A stretch of DNA of 64,000 nt from Maribacter aquimaris (GTDB lineage: Bacteria; Bacteroidota; Bacteroidia; Flavobacteriales; Flavobacteriaceae). The notes under the pieces are model-generated. The model did not search any database and was not told the origin of the DNA. It worked only from the letters and a program-made list of their open reading frames with translations. Positions 53,771 to 63,648 of the stretch are shown here, in pieces. Made by a program: the position numbers and the translations under genes. Numbering within the stretch: the first letter of the stretch is position 1; every line of letters begins with the position of its first letter. Location: positions 186,001 through 250,000 of the forward strand of contig NZ_JABTCF010000004.1 in assembly GCF_014596745.1 (NCBI RefSeq), read 5' to 3'.

Positions 53771-56700
53771 TTACTTATCTGTTTTTAAACTATTTCGATA
53801 ACCCTCATTGGTTACCGTTCTCGTATTATACGTTGCATGGTATTTTTGCAATTCGGGTGTATTGGGATATATATCCTTTTCTGAAGGCGGATAACTACCC
53901 ATACCATGATAGGGCAATGGAAGAACCGTATTACCATGGGCGGTATTCAAATCACCATCCTTCACCCAACCGACACTGTGTATCAAGAAATCCCTTGTCC
54001 ATCCATCCTTTAATTCGGGCAGTTCATTGGCATTGAATTTTATGGTCGTTTCATCACCCGCATTCGAAATGATATAGGCATTGTCCGATGCTGTCAGCAG
54101 TGGCAACACATCGCCATACCGGGTATAATTACCAATTAGGTCCCGCCATTTTGTAGACGTATCCACGGATCCATAATCGAACCAATGTGGCCCGTATCGC
54201 CCTCCCTTTCTATAGCTTTCAGAGAAACCCCGATAGTGTAGATCGGCCTCGGTCGGATTCAAGATCGTTGTATTCGATTCTGACAGGGGATTATTCTGGG
54301 CAAAGAAAATTTGGTCCCAATAGATTTCCATATTTGTTTGGATCCTAATCCTACGGTCCTTGCTCAAGAATTTTCCTGAGAGATCGGCGATTACATTTTT
54401 ATCTTTTCCCATTGGAAAACCAAGATTCGGAATAACGGTCTCCCATTCCCCTTTTTGATTGATTACCTGAATGCTCGGTGACTTTACGACCAATTCATCG
54501 GATTGCGATAAGGCTACATTTATACTGGCGTCCGTTGGAAAGATCCAACCATTAAGTACCAACCATAGATTATCTGTAGGGATGTTGGCCCCTGGGTCAA
54601 GAATCAAATCGTGCATTTCCGTGACCCCCTGATATTTGTCGGGCATAAAATTAGCGATATACCTATCATCCTTCTCTTTTATCAGGGACAAAAGGTCATT
54701 GCCATCACCATCTTTTGCCGAGATCGGGAAATATTTTTCGTTTACCTTGATCATATCGAGCCCAGGAAAAGGAGGTGGTGAAAACTGCTCCGGGACATAA
54801 ACATCGACTGAAGCCGGATGATCTATGGCCACCAATTGCATTTTATCCATGTAGATGGTCTCCCATAATTCCGAGGTCATTTGTACGATATAAGCACCGT
54901 CTTTTTCCTGTAACATTTCACCAGGGATCTTAATGTAATCATCCGAAGCGTCGGCAAAGGAATATCTTGCCGTACCTCCCATGATCCCCAACGGCATACC
55001 CAATGCACTTCGCCAAGTAATATCCTTGACAAAGACAAATTCATCCCCATTCCATGTATACAGGAAGGGGCAGGAACCTTTCAAGGTTTGTGTCTCGATG
55101 AGGGACTGATCACTTTCTGGAAGTAGTATGTTTTGGGGCACGCCATTGGTCCATGTAATCCGGATAATATCGGCTTTGGTCCTATTACCGAGCCCAAAGT
55201 ATATATTCGGATCATTGACCACTTTGGTTTGGTACAGGTTACCGGCACGCATTTCGACTTTCGCCCCTATTCCAAAATAATTGTTTTTCGCACTTCCTGT
55301 CCTTAACCCTACTAATTTCACATTGACGTAATGGTTCAGGTTACCGCCATCGTTCCGTAAAAGAAAGACACCACCATGCAAACCCGAAAGGACCAAATCG
55401 AGATCACCATCACCCTCAAAATCGAAAAGTGATATTTGTCTGGCCGATTTTGGTCTTTCCGGCAGTAAATGGGTAACATCGGTAAATTTGCCTTCACCCT
55501 CATTATGGTATAGGAAAAGGCCTTGATCATTCTTTTGATTGGGTTTCCCTGAAACCACGAGGTCTAAAAGCCCATCATTATCAAAATCGAAGAACTGGGA
55601 GTCTAAAACAGCTATGCCTTTCAATGCTTTGAACATTTTTTCAGCGTCACGCACCGGTTCAAAGACAGCATCCCGTTGATTGATGTACAACCTATTGCTT
55701 TCTTCATGGTCACCGGCTGTGAACAAGTCCAAAAAACCATCATTATTCCAATCCCCAACCGCTACGGAAGTACTTCCCTTGTCGTTTTTAAATGCGCTGT
55801 TTTCCAAGATATCCTTAAACACCCCTTGTCTTTGGTTACTGTACAGGTTATTATTCGCCTTTTCGTTGGCTACGAAAAGGTCTAAATCCCCATCATCGTC
55901 AAAATCACCAAAGGCGGCATCATTACTTTGTATATCGGCCCCGGCAAGCCCCATTGGCCCAGCCTGTTCCTTAAAGGTCCCATCCCCATTGTTCCTATAA
56001 ACCAGATTGGTACTGGCGCTCAATTCGAAAAAATCCAAATCCCCATCATGGTCCATGTCAAAAAACAAAACCTTGGTACCACCTGTTCGCTCCCCTATTG
56101 CCGCCTCAGTGGTAACATCCTCATATTTTCCATTACCCGCATTGCGATATAATTTATCACCCTCCGGCCTCACGACATAAAGATCAAGGAAACCATCATT
56201 ATCATAGTCGGCAAATGCAGCGGATGATTCTATGCCTGAATGATTGATTCCAACATCTTTGGAAAGGTCCCAAAACCAGTTTAGATCGTTATTGAAAAGG
56301 AAGTGTTTATAACTGGAATCGGCAGGGTCATAACTCCCCACATACATGTCGATATCGCCATCTAAATCATAATCCGCAATGGAAACATGCGTTGGGTTCC
56401 GTGATTCAATACCCCCATCGAGATCGTAAATCGGTACGGCGTCCAAACCTACATCACCAGTGACATCCGTAAACTTGATCAAGTCCAATGTAGATTCCGT
56501 ATCATCTGTCAACGGAGAGTGCTTAAGGTCATAGGTGACCAAGGGAAAACCAATAACCGAACCCCGGGTCCCCTTTAAGTCCTTGATACCCGATTGGTAA
56601 GGAAATGTTACCTTAAGATAGTTGTGGAAAATCGTAAATGATGTTAATGCTTTTTCTGTATCCGAAGCTCGAAGAAGTTCTATAGTATCGCTAAAATAAT

Positions 56701-57337
56701 CAACCGCTTCCTTTGGGAATTCCGGAAATTGCTTTTGTATATTCTCCAATTGGGCAATAGCTTTATCGCTTTCGCCCCCCCGTATGAATAATTCCGTAAG
56801 TTCCAAGGCGGGCACTATGTTATCAGGTACTTTTTCTGCCAGTTGAAGAACATATTTCTCGCGCGTCTTTCGGGTTTCCGTATCGGGTGATGTGGCGTAT
56901 AACTCTGAAAGCATATACAAGGTCTTTGCATGATCTGGGGCAAACCCAAGTGAGTTCGTCAACACGGCGATGGCCTTATCCTTATCGTCATCCATTTGGT
57001 ATACCGTCGCCAAGATCAAATTGATATCGGCATCCTTCCCATCAATATCAATAGCCTTGGCAAGTTGTTCTTTGGCTTCATCGTATTTACCCATTCGTAA
57101 ATACACCAATCCTAAATTGGCATACCCCATTTTCTTGTCCGGGGCAAGTTCAATGTATTTGAGAAAGGTAGTCTCCGCCTCTTCCAACTTAAATGCCTCT
57201 AAAAAAGCAAGCCCCATGGTTTGGGTGGATATCAACTCTATTGCTTTTTGTTTTTTTTCTTCGGCACTCTCCTTACAACCCACAAATGTTGTCATTGATA
57301 GCAGGGAAAGAAAGAGGAAAAAATAGGTGCTTTTCAT
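53771..57337 (-). CDS. TPR + FG-GAP + ASPIC/UnbV multidomain lipoprotein
   Basis: 1188 residues. Lipobox TTFVGCKES (Cys21). Domains in order: four or five TPRs (about 40-190, e.g. YANLGLVYLRMGKYDEAKEQ), an FG-GAP propeller (about 280-650, DYDLDGDIDMY, DYDNDGFLDLY, DFDDDGDLDLF), an ASPIC/UnbV segment (about 670-760, IGAKVEMRAGNLY, FGLGNRTKADIIRITW), then a 400-residue C-terminal module (SCPFLYTWNGDEFVFVKDIT onward) found in TPR/CRTAC1 proteins of Acidobacteria and Planctomycetes. A large periplasmic or surface scaffold, function unknown. Central member of the tight operon. Confidence 0.87.
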   Translation of the reverse strand: MKSTYFFLFLSLLSMTTFVGCKESAEEKKQKAIELISTQTMGLAFLEAFKLEEAETTFLKYIELAPDKKMGYANLGLVYLRMGKYDEAKEQLAKAIDIDGKDADINLILATVYQMDDDKDKAIAVLTNSLGFAPDHAKTLYMLSELYATSPDTETRKTREKYVLQLAEKVPDNIVPALELTELFIRGGESDKAIAQLENIQKQFPEFPKEAVDYFSDTIELLRASDTEKALTSFTIFHNYLKVTFPYQSGIKDLKGTRGSVIGFPLVTYDLKHSPLTDDTESTLDLIKFTDVTGDVGLDAVPIYDLDGGIESRNPTHVSIADYDLDGDIDMYVGSYDPADSSYKHFLFNNDLNWFWDLSKDVGINHSGIESSAAFADYDNDGFLDLYVVRPEGDKLYRNAGNGKYEDVTTEAAIGERTGGTKVLFFDMDHDGDLDFFELSASTNLVYRNNGDGTFKEQAGPMGLAGADIQSNDAAFGDFDDDGDLDLFVANEKANNNLYSNQRQGVFKDILENSAFKNDKGSTSVAVGDWNNDGFLDLFTAGDHEESNRLYINQRDAVFEPVRDAEKMFKALKGIAVLDSQFFDFDNDGLLDLVVSGKPNQKNDQGLFLYHNEGEGKFTDVTHLLPERPKSARQISLFDFEGDGDLDLVLSGLHGGVFLLRNDGGNLNHYVNVKLVGLRTGSAKNNYFGIGAKVEMRAGNLYQTKVVNDPNIYFGLGNRTKADIIRITWTNGVPQNILLPESDQSLIETQTLKGSCPFLYTWNGDEFVFVKDITWRSALGMPLGIMGGTARYSFADASDDYIKIPGEMLQEKDGAYIVQMTSELWETIYMDKMQLVAIDHPASVDVYVPEQFSPPPFPGLDMIKVNEKYFPISAKDGDGNDLLSLIKEKDDRYIANFMPDKYQGVTEMHDLILDPGANIPTDNLWLVLNGWIFPTDASINVALSQSDELVVKSPSIQVINQKGEWETVIPNLGFPMGKDKNVIADLSGKFLSKDRRIRIQTNMEIYWDQIFFAQNNPLSESNTTILNPTEADLHYRGFSESYRKGGRYGPHWFDYGSVDTSTKWRDLIGNYTRYGDVLPLLTASDNAYIISNAGDETTIKFNANELPELKDGWTRDFLIHSVGWVKDGDLNTAHGNTVLPLPYHGMGSYPPSEKDIYPNTPELQKYHATYNTRTVTNEGYRNSLKTDK

Positions 57338-57374
57338 CGAACTATAATTTTATAAAAAGTAAATATACGTGGAT

Positions 57375-58481
57375 TTATTGTTTTTGGGAAGTAGTATCTT
57401 CGTTAGCGATTCCCACCAATTTCAAATCACTACGGCGATTGCCGTTTTTATCGAATTGGACATTCCCTGTTACACCTTCAAAATCAGTCTTGGACATGGT
57501 TTCATAGACTTTATCCCGATCAAACCCAGAAGCTTTGATCGCGTTTATCAGCACGTTCATGGCATCAAATGTATAAGCCGCCATAGCATTGGAAATAGCA
57601 TCACGCCCTACTGCCCCATGCTGTGATTGCAAGGTATTCGTTTTTAACCAATTTCCTGAATACAAGATTGTTAAATCCGATGGATTCCCACGTTCTGGGA
57701 TACTTAGGTCCCGTACCCCCAACATGGGGATGGTTCCATAAAATGGTAGCTTTACCCCATTCTTGCGCAATACCCCCATTAGCTCCCAAGATTGTTCCGG
57801 ATCACCTAAGATTATTAGGGCTTCTACCGCTTTATTCCGTAATTCCCCCATAAATCCTCCAGTATGGTCTAAACACTGAGCGAAAGTTTGGATCAAAGGT
57901 TTTGGCCCTCCCTTATCCACGAGCTGTTTTTCCAAGTACTTCAAGGCCGTTTTGGCATCATAATCTTCCTGTACGGCTATCGCAATTGTATTTGTTTTTT
58001 GAACATTGACTATTTCGTTGACCAAGACTTCCGCTTGTTGGATATCGTTCGGCACGCAATTATAGAACCATGGGATGTATGCTTGTGAAAGGGTTGGATC
58101 ACTTGCCCACGCAGATAAGAAAACCACCCTGGTCTTGGCGATTACCTGTTCGGCCAAATGGGCATTTCTACCATCATGCGACCCTAAAAGGGCCCATACC
58201 TTTTCCTTAAAGACCAAGTTTACAGCCTCTTTGGATCCCGTACCCCATGGCCCTTCCATAGAGCGGGTGACCACCTTGAATTGCTTGCCGTTCAAACCTT
58301 GATCCTTGTTCGCTATGTGTATGGCCAGTTCCGCTGCATTCCTTGCTGCCTGTGAGGTATCGTCGTTCACCAACAAGCCTATGGTGATCACATCTTCTAC
58401 CTCAGTATGTTGTGCGCATACCATTTGGGCAAAAAAAACATAAAATAGAATGGTGTTTAGAATGGTTTTGTTGACCCCCAT
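57375..58481 (-). CDS. Type-1 periplasmic binding protein (branched-chain amino acid ABC type), orphan
   Basis: 368 residues with a signal peptide ending near MVCAQ. The fold is that of Leu/Ile/Val-binding proteins: ITIGLLVNDDTSQAARNAAELAIHIAN, VWALLGSHDGRNAHLAEQV, VVFLSAWASDPTLSQ and a late FDAMNVLINAIKASGFDRDKV-type segment. No permease or ATPase gene accompanies it in the window, so it probably binds a small ligand or presents it to a partner rather than feeding a LIV transporter. Four bases after the next protein's stop. Confidence 0.85.
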   Translation of the reverse strand: MGVNKTILNTILFYVFFAQMVCAQHTEVEDVITIGLLVNDDTSQAARNAAELAIHIANKDQGLNGKQFKVVTRSMEGPWGTGSKEAVNLVFKEKVWALLGSHDGRNAHLAEQVIAKTRVVFLSAWASDPTLSQAYIPWFYNCVPNDIQQAEVLVNEIVNVQKTNTIAIAVQEDYDAKTALKYLEKQLVDKGGPKPLIQTFAQCLDHTGGFMGELRNKAVEALIILGDPEQSWELMGVLRKNGVKLPFYGTIPMLGVRDLSIPERGNPSDLTILYSGNWLKTNTLQSQHGAVGRDAISNAMAAYTFDAMNVLINAIKASGFDRDKVYETMSKTDFEGVTGNVQFDKNGNRRSDLKLVGIANEDTTSQKQ

Positions 58482-58485
58482 AATG

Positions 58486-59805
58486 CTATTGCCCTCCGTG
58501 TTGTCCTTTATTGCCTTGACCTTCCGGCTCTAGATCGGGTGCTGGGGAGTACACGAATTTACCATCCTTCACTTTGGCCATAAAGATCTTTCCGATATCA
58601 TTCCAGCTTCCATCAAGGATAATCTTTCCGGTAACCCCCTCATATCCTTGAAACGATTTTAAATCGGTCAATACATCCCGAATCAGTACCCGGTTCAACC
58701 CTTCTTTTTTTATGGCTTTAACAATCAAGTTCATCCCATCATATGCATGGGCCGCAAATACATCGGGTTGCATACCGAAACGTTTGGTATACGCTTTCTG
58801 AAATTCTTTTAATTTGGGATTGTCCGCTTCCGGGTTATAGGGACAGGTACTTACCAGTCCTTCAGCAGCATCCCCAGCAATATCCAGGAATTCCTGGGAA
58901 ACGGTCCTATCGGAAGCATAGACGGGCTGTCTCATTCCCATTGATCGTATTTGTTTTAAAATCAGTGCGGATTCCTTGGCGTTTCCCCAAATAAGAATGG
59001 CATCAGGGTTTATTTTCTTGATGTTTTCGAGCTGCATGGTAAAATCCGTTTCCCCCATATCGAACCGTTCCTCGATCCTCATAGGGTGTCCTTTTCTAAC
59101 GGCAAACCCTGAATATTCCATGATACCCACTCGGCCATATCGTTCATTGGAGCGTATTACCGCTACCCGCTCGTGATTCATCACATCAAAAATATACGAT
59201 GCCAAGGCGTAACCACTTTGTCTGTCATCACTGATAACCCGAATTAACCAAGGTATATTGGTCTCTGTAAATGTCGGATCGGGATCACCGGTATTGACCA
59301 TCATAATCTCCATTTTCAACGTTGCCCGTAAAGCGACATGGGAAACAATATCATCAATGGAACCCAACCAGGCCCATACCTTCTCCTCATCCATACGAAC
59401 GACTTCGTTGGCCGCAGCACCCCAGAGTCCGACATCATTATGTACCATGAGTTTAAAAGGGAGGTTGTTATACCCCCCTTGATCATTAGCTTCTTCCAAG
59501 GCCAATATGGAACCATTCAACATTTGTTGCCCTAGGGTTACAATCGGTGAACCTTCCAAAGGACCTAAAAATCCTATCCGAATTTCGGTCAGGTCCTTGG
59601 GGGGTTGCTTTTCGCGACCTGCTCCATAAAATTGGACAGGTTCTATAAAATGATATTTATACGCCTTTTGAAATTTATGATAAGGGAACATCTCTTCAGA
59701 TGTGTTACCATACATGGTCTTCTTTTCCTGTCCATTTAAAGTAGTGCATATAAGGACGAGGAGAAGAAAAATAGTTCCGATGACACCGTTGTTTCTTCTT
59801 ATCAT
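58486..59805 (-). CDS. Type-1 periplasmic binding protein (branched-chain amino acid ABC type), orphan, longer paralogue
   Basis: 439 residues with a signal peptide ending at LNGQ and a 45-residue extension before the fold. IRIGFLGPLEGSPIVTLGQQMLNGS, VWAWLGSIDDIVSHVAL, MVNTGDPDPTFTETNIPWLIR and AHAYDGMNLIVKAIKKEGL mark the same family as its neighbour. The C-terminus is Gly/Pro-rich. Two different binders in tandem, without transporter genes, suggest sensing or capture of two related ligands. Confidence 0.85.
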   Translation of the reverse strand: MIRRNNGVIGTIFLLLVLICTTLNGQEKKTMYGNTSEEMFPYHKFQKAYKYHFIEPVQFYGAGREKQPPKDLTEIRIGFLGPLEGSPIVTLGQQMLNGSILALEEANDQGGYNNLPFKLMVHNDVGLWGAAANEVVRMDEEKVWAWLGSIDDIVSHVALRATLKMEIMMVNTGDPDPTFTETNIPWLIRVISDDRQSGYALASYIFDVMNHERVAVIRSNERYGRVGIMEYSGFAVRKGHPMRIEERFDMGETDFTMQLENIKKINPDAILIWGNAKESALILKQIRSMGMRQPVYASDRTVSQEFLDIAGDAAEGLVSTCPYNPEADNPKLKEFQKAYTKRFGMQPDVFAAHAYDGMNLIVKAIKKEGLNRVLIRDVLTDLKSFQGYEGVTGKIILDGSWNDIGKIFMAKVKDGKFVYSPAPDLEPEGQGNKGQHGGQ

Positions 59806-59816
59806 ATCACATTCAT

Positions 59817-60401
59817 TTAACGAACTTTACATACGGCATATGCCTCTATCTCAACAAGTAGGGTCTCCCAGCACAATCTGGCCTGGATTCCCGTAGCTGC
59901 TGGCAATGGATCTAACCCCAACCAGTTGTAAAAGGAAGTCCTGATTTTATTGAATTCCCCGTAATCACGTTCAATATCCCTAAGGTAATTGGTTGTACGT
60001 ACCACATCGTGCCAAGACATACCCTCGGCTTCCAATAGATTGGTGATATTCACATAGGTTCGCCACAACTGGGCCTTAAAATCCCCAATATGCTCAGGCA
60101 GACCTTCTTCGTTTACACTCGCGGTACCCGAAATCACCAAAACCTTATAATCCCCAAGATCAAGCCGTAATGCCCGTGAAAAAGAGGATGGTTTTTGATA
60201 ATCATAAGCCTCATTAATGGTATGGGGGGCATGTACAACATGTTTTTCAATAGGGGGTCTTTCCAAATGTATTGGAGGATATACCGTATTACTGATTTTG
60301 TGGTCATCTGTCAGGATTCCCAATTTTTTCATTTCCAAAATCTCTCCTTCTGTGAGTTTTGACAAGTCTATCAAAATCCTTTCCTTTTCTATTGTTTCCA
60401 T
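59817..60401 (-). CDS. RidA/YjgF-family protein with an N-terminal extension
   Basis: 194 residues; the C-terminal about 130 match RidA proteins (LVISGTASVNEEGLPEHIGDFKAQLWRTYVNITNLLEAEGM, with the ligand-pocket Arg in the IQARLCW segment). The first 60 residues are extra and lack a signal peptide. RidA proteins hydrolyse reactive enamine/imine intermediates or act as binders in dedicated pathways. The placement in the operon suggests an imine or enamine is formed by the cluster's enzymes. Confidence 0.85.
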   Translation of the reverse strand: METIEKERILIDLSKLTEGEILEMKKLGILTDDHKISNTVYPPIHLERPPIEKHVVHAPHTINEAYDYQKPSSFSRALRLDLGDYKVLVISGTASVNEEGLPEHIGDFKAQLWRTYVNITNLLEAEGMSWHDVVRTTNYLRDIERDYGEFNKIRTSFYNWLGLDPLPAATGIQARLCWETLLVEIEAYAVCKVR

Positions 60402-60452
60402 AATATTTCCAAATTATTAGTTGTTAGTTATACTAGTTTTAGTTCGAATTCC

Positions 60453-61598
60453 TTATTTCATCAAATGGCCATGACTTACCCCTTTGGATGTCGCCACCCA
60501 TATCTCATCACCTTCCACATCAACCCCTATGGTAAAATTATGTGCCAACGATGGTGATGTGGCCATTACCTTTTTATCATCACCATTTATTATTATGGTC
60601 TTGCCTTTTCGGAGGTTTTCATTTGTGGTATAGTTGACCCAATTTTTACCATCGGTCGTACTTAACCCCTGATCGGTACATATAAAGGCAATATCATCCT
60701 TGGCTTTTATATAATTGATGAAGTTACTGGTCAAACCGCTATCGTGGTCAAAATACCCTTTCCAATGCACGCCATCATAGCGACTCAAACCAAAATAAGT
60801 GGCCACCCAAAGCATACCGTTAGACCATGAGGCCCCTGTTGTGATATCGTGGACAACCCCATCATCGGGGAAAAGGTCAATTTCCATATTGCCATCGGGA
60901 TCAACATAATCCCTGAATTTTTTTGTCTTTTTGGTGTATTCTATGATACCACCACCCCAAGCAGCGATATAAATTTTATCGTCACTGGCACAAACACCAT
61001 ACGTCCATGGCTCATGCATCGGTGCGTTTTCCTCTGTGAATATTTCCCATTTTCTGGTATAGGTGTCATAACATCCTGCCCCTCCCCCGGTGGCTACCCA
61101 AACATCCTTGCCATCGCAGGTAACCGCATAGATCAAATCATTGGGCATACCACTGTTCATTTGGGTATAGTTCTCGAATTTACCGGTCGACCAACGTGAT
61201 AATCCCCCCATGGTACCCAACCAAACATCCCCTGTTAGCGGATCAACATCCATCGCCAAAATCCCGTTATGGGTAAGTCCGTCTTCTGTAGTATAGGTTT
61301 TCCAATTCCCATTTTCCAATACGGCAAGTCCTTCATGGGTACCGACCAAAACCCGGTCCCCATCAATTTTCACACAATACGCCTTATCACCAGGCAATCC
61401 GTTTTTGGAATCATAACTTATCCAGTTACCGTAAATCGGCATAGGCTTTTCCGATGCTGTCTGGTTCTTATCCCCATACGTCTTGGATGTGTCCTTTATA
61501 AATTCTGTTCGCTCTTTAGGTTGTACAAACCCCCATGAACTTATGACAAGCATCACAAAGAGGACAAGTAGGGTTGGATATTTGAGATGTATTTTCAT
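60453..61598 (-). CDS. Exported two-component-regulator-type beta-propeller (ligand-sensor without kinase)
   Basis: 381 residues with a signal peptide (VISSWGFVQPKER region). Repeats of the Reg_prop type are evident: WTSYDSKNGLPGDKAYCVKI-like text, TYTTEDGLTHNGILAM, NYTQMNSGMPNDLIYAV, GYFDHDSGLTSNFINYI and WVATYFGLSRYDG. In hybrid sensors this fold binds extracytoplasmic ligands; here it stands alone with no kinase domain. Fifty-one bases before the RidA-like gene. Confidence 0.85.
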   Translation of the reverse strand: MKIHLKYPTLLVLFVMLVISSWGFVQPKERTEFIKDTSKTYGDKNQTASEKPMPIYGNWISYDSKNGLPGDKAYCVKIDGDRVLVGTHEGLAVLENGNWKTYTTEDGLTHNGILAMDVDPLTGDVWLGTMGGLSRWSTGKFENYTQMNSGMPNDLIYAVTCDGKDVWVATGGGAGCYDTYTRKWEIFTEENAPMHEPWTYGVCASDDKIYIAAWGGGIIEYTKKTKKFRDYVDPDGNMEIDLFPDDGVVHDITTGASWSNGMLWVATYFGLSRYDGVHWKGYFDHDSGLTSNFINYIKAKDDIAFICTDQGLSTTDGKNWVNYTTNENLRKGKTIIINGDDKKVMATSPSLAHNFTIGVDVEGDEIWVATSKGVSHGHLMK

Positions 61599-61617
61599 TT
61601 TTATCAGTTATTTCTTC

Positions 61618-63645
61618 TTAAAAACTTGCGGTTTCTTGTGTTTGGGAGCTAATTTCCTCCTGCTCTGGACCTCCCAGGGATTTCAGATAATCGATCAGAT
61701 CATTCAGTTGCATTTTGGTCAGATCATTCACATAACCATGTTTGTTATCCTCGCCATAGACTGTCCATATTTCTTCTAGGGTCGCTGCCCGCCCATCATG
61801 TAAATAGGGGGGTGAGGCATAAATATTCCCAAGGTGCGGTGTATCGAACAAAATAGAATCATCGGTGACCGCCAACGTACTTACATCCGCTGTTCTTAAA
61901 TTGCTATAAAGAGGGGCTGGATGACACGTATAGCATCGATTGTTCTCCGGTATGACATTCCCGAAATTATCTTTTGTCCTGTTGTATATTTCCTTTCCCC
62001 TTTGTTGGGATTCTGTTAATTCACCGTGTGGATTGTACATGAGGTTCGGGGGATATTTTATCCCTCTTTTTATATAGGCCGTAATGGCGTCCAGATCATC
62101 ATAACTGAATTGCTCCGTTCTCGTTAAGACCGTTGAAAACCGCATACCATCCTGCTTGTATATGGTTTGGTTCTTACCGTTCCATTTAAATGGGGGGGTA
62201 TCCCCGATTTCCCTTAGGGATTGCGTATTGGTTACATTGCGTCCCATATCCTTGCCGGCCATGTTATAGACTAAGCCATCTTCATGATGATCCGGGTGAC
62301 AGGTATAACAGGCATATTGTTTTTGAAATGTATGTCCCGCATTATTGAATAATCTTCTTCCTTGTCTTGCAACCGTAATTCTGCTGGGGCCACCAAGATC
62401 GATGGGGGCTTCCATTTGAAGGCTCTCCGTATCCAACACCCCTATTTTATCTTCCAATTGTTCGGCGATATAGAGTTTTTTACCATCTTCGGAAAGTGCC
62501 AGCCCTTTGGGATTGGCCCCCGTAGGCACTCTTTTGATCACAAACCGACTGCTCACCCCTAAATTATTCGCAATATTCTTGAGTTCTTCCTTGGGGGTTT
62601 CCTTTAAAATGGCCCGAATGGAATCAACCGAGATCACCGTAATGCGATCGGCCCCTGAATTGGAGACATAGGCTCTTTTACCATCGGGGGAAACCACAAT
62701 ATCAAAGGGATCGGAATAATAGGAATTGGGTTCATCCGTCAACAATTGTATGATTCTTCCATTTTCCCCTTGTTCTATAACCCCAATGCCGTGAGTCATC
62801 ATCCAGCCTCCTTCTATCTGTACCGAAGGTATGAGGTTCTTGGGTCTTATCAAGGTCATCATGGCAAGGTCTCCAGAAGGCGTGAACGTAATATTCTCCA
62901 TCATATAGGCCTCTTCAATATTATGATGTTCCCCTACCCTTAAGGTTTCTCCATTAATCTCGGTAAGATCACTCACCAAAGGTTCCCCATAAGGAACGAT
63001 CTTAGATCGTCTACTGGTCACATACAATTTTTTTCCATCAGGGGACAGCGCGGTTCCGGTAGGATCACTTCCCGTTCCCAATCGCTTTAATTCCTCTTTT
63101 GTGGAGAGGTCGATGACCGACAGGTCAGAGCCATAGGTATTGACGACCTGCAAAAACGAACCATCCGCACTAAGTGTTAGCCCAGAAGGGCCATTTCCCG
63201 TTTTTATGGTATCCGTTACCTTGGATACCGCAAGATCTATAACCGAAATGTAATCGGACCACTGATTGCTGACGTAGGCCAGCGTATTTGCCTTATTCAA
63301 TATTACGCTATGGGGATGGACCCCAACTTTTAGTTGGTGCAATACCACATTGCTTTCAGTGTCAACTATAAGAAGTTCATCGGTGTCTTGGGCCACAACA
63401 TACAACCGGCTTCCATCGTGGGAAACTGCTATATTGAAGGGGGAATAATAGTCTTCATTGATCAAACTTGTGACAAACTTGTTTTTGGAGGTGTATACAT
63501 GGCACGATGTACATTTTAAAGGGTGATCCGTTACCGCTGTTTTATCATTCACATGATGTCTGGCCAACATACGCCCCGGAAAGTATATGATGACCCCAAA
63601 TAATATTAGCATCCATAAAAGTGTCTTGCGTTTTGCGTTCTTCAT
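61618..63645 (-). CDS. Exported YncE-like beta-propeller fused to cytochrome c (di-haem peroxidase-like) domain
   Basis: 675 residues. After an N-terminal membrane or signal segment comes CTSCH (Cys45, Cys48, His49), a haem site. Residues about 60-430 are a propeller of YVTN/YncE type (LYVVAQDTDELLIVDTESN, LAYVSNQWSDYISVIDLAVS, KLYIAEQLEDKIGVLDTESL). Two further CYTCH motifs (ACYTCHPDHH, RCYTCHPAPL) in the C-terminal third belong to a cytochrome-c-peroxidase/MauG-like region. A multi-haem extracytoplasmic redox protein is indicated; it needs the c-type maturation machinery elsewhere. Three bases after the HzsA-like gene. Confidence 0.87.
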   Translation of the reverse strand: MKNAKRKTLLWMLILFGVIIYFPGRMLARHHVNDKTAVTDHPLKCTSCHVYTSKNKFVTSLINEDYYSPFNIAVSHDGSRLYVVAQDTDELLIVDTESNVVLHQLKVGVHPHSVILNKANTLAYVSNQWSDYISVIDLAVSKVTDTIKTGNGPSGLTLSADGSFLQVVNTYGSDLSVIDLSTKEELKRLGTGSDPTGTALSPDGKKLYVTSRRSKIVPYGEPLVSDLTEINGETLRVGEHHNIEEAYMMENITFTPSGDLAMMTLIRPKNLIPSVQIEGGWMMTHGIGVIEQGENGRIIQLLTDEPNSYYSDPFDIVVSPDGKRAYVSNSGADRITVISVDSIRAILKETPKEELKNIANNLGVSSRFVIKRVPTGANPKGLALSEDGKKLYIAEQLEDKIGVLDTESLQMEAPIDLGGPSRITVARQGRRLFNNAGHTFQKQYACYTCHPDHHEDGLVYNMAGKDMGRNVTNTQSLREIGDTPPFKWNGKNQTIYKQDGMRFSTVLTRTEQFSYDDLDAITAYIKRGIKYPPNLMYNPHGELTESQQRGKEIYNRTKDNFGNVIPENNRCYTCHPAPLYSNLRTADVSTLAVTDDSILFDTPHLGNIYASPPYLHDGRAATLEEIWTVYGEDNKHGYVNDLTKMQLNDLIDYLKSLGGPEQEEISSQTQETASF

Positions 63646-63648
63646 GGC

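Noticed and set aside
46359-57337. Regularly repeated GATxxxGATGGxGAT-type DNA across the FG-GAP genes, which could look like a tandem-repeat or CRISPR array
   Set aside because: The periodicity comes from codons of the DxDxDGxxD calcium loops; there are no uniform repeats with unique spacers.
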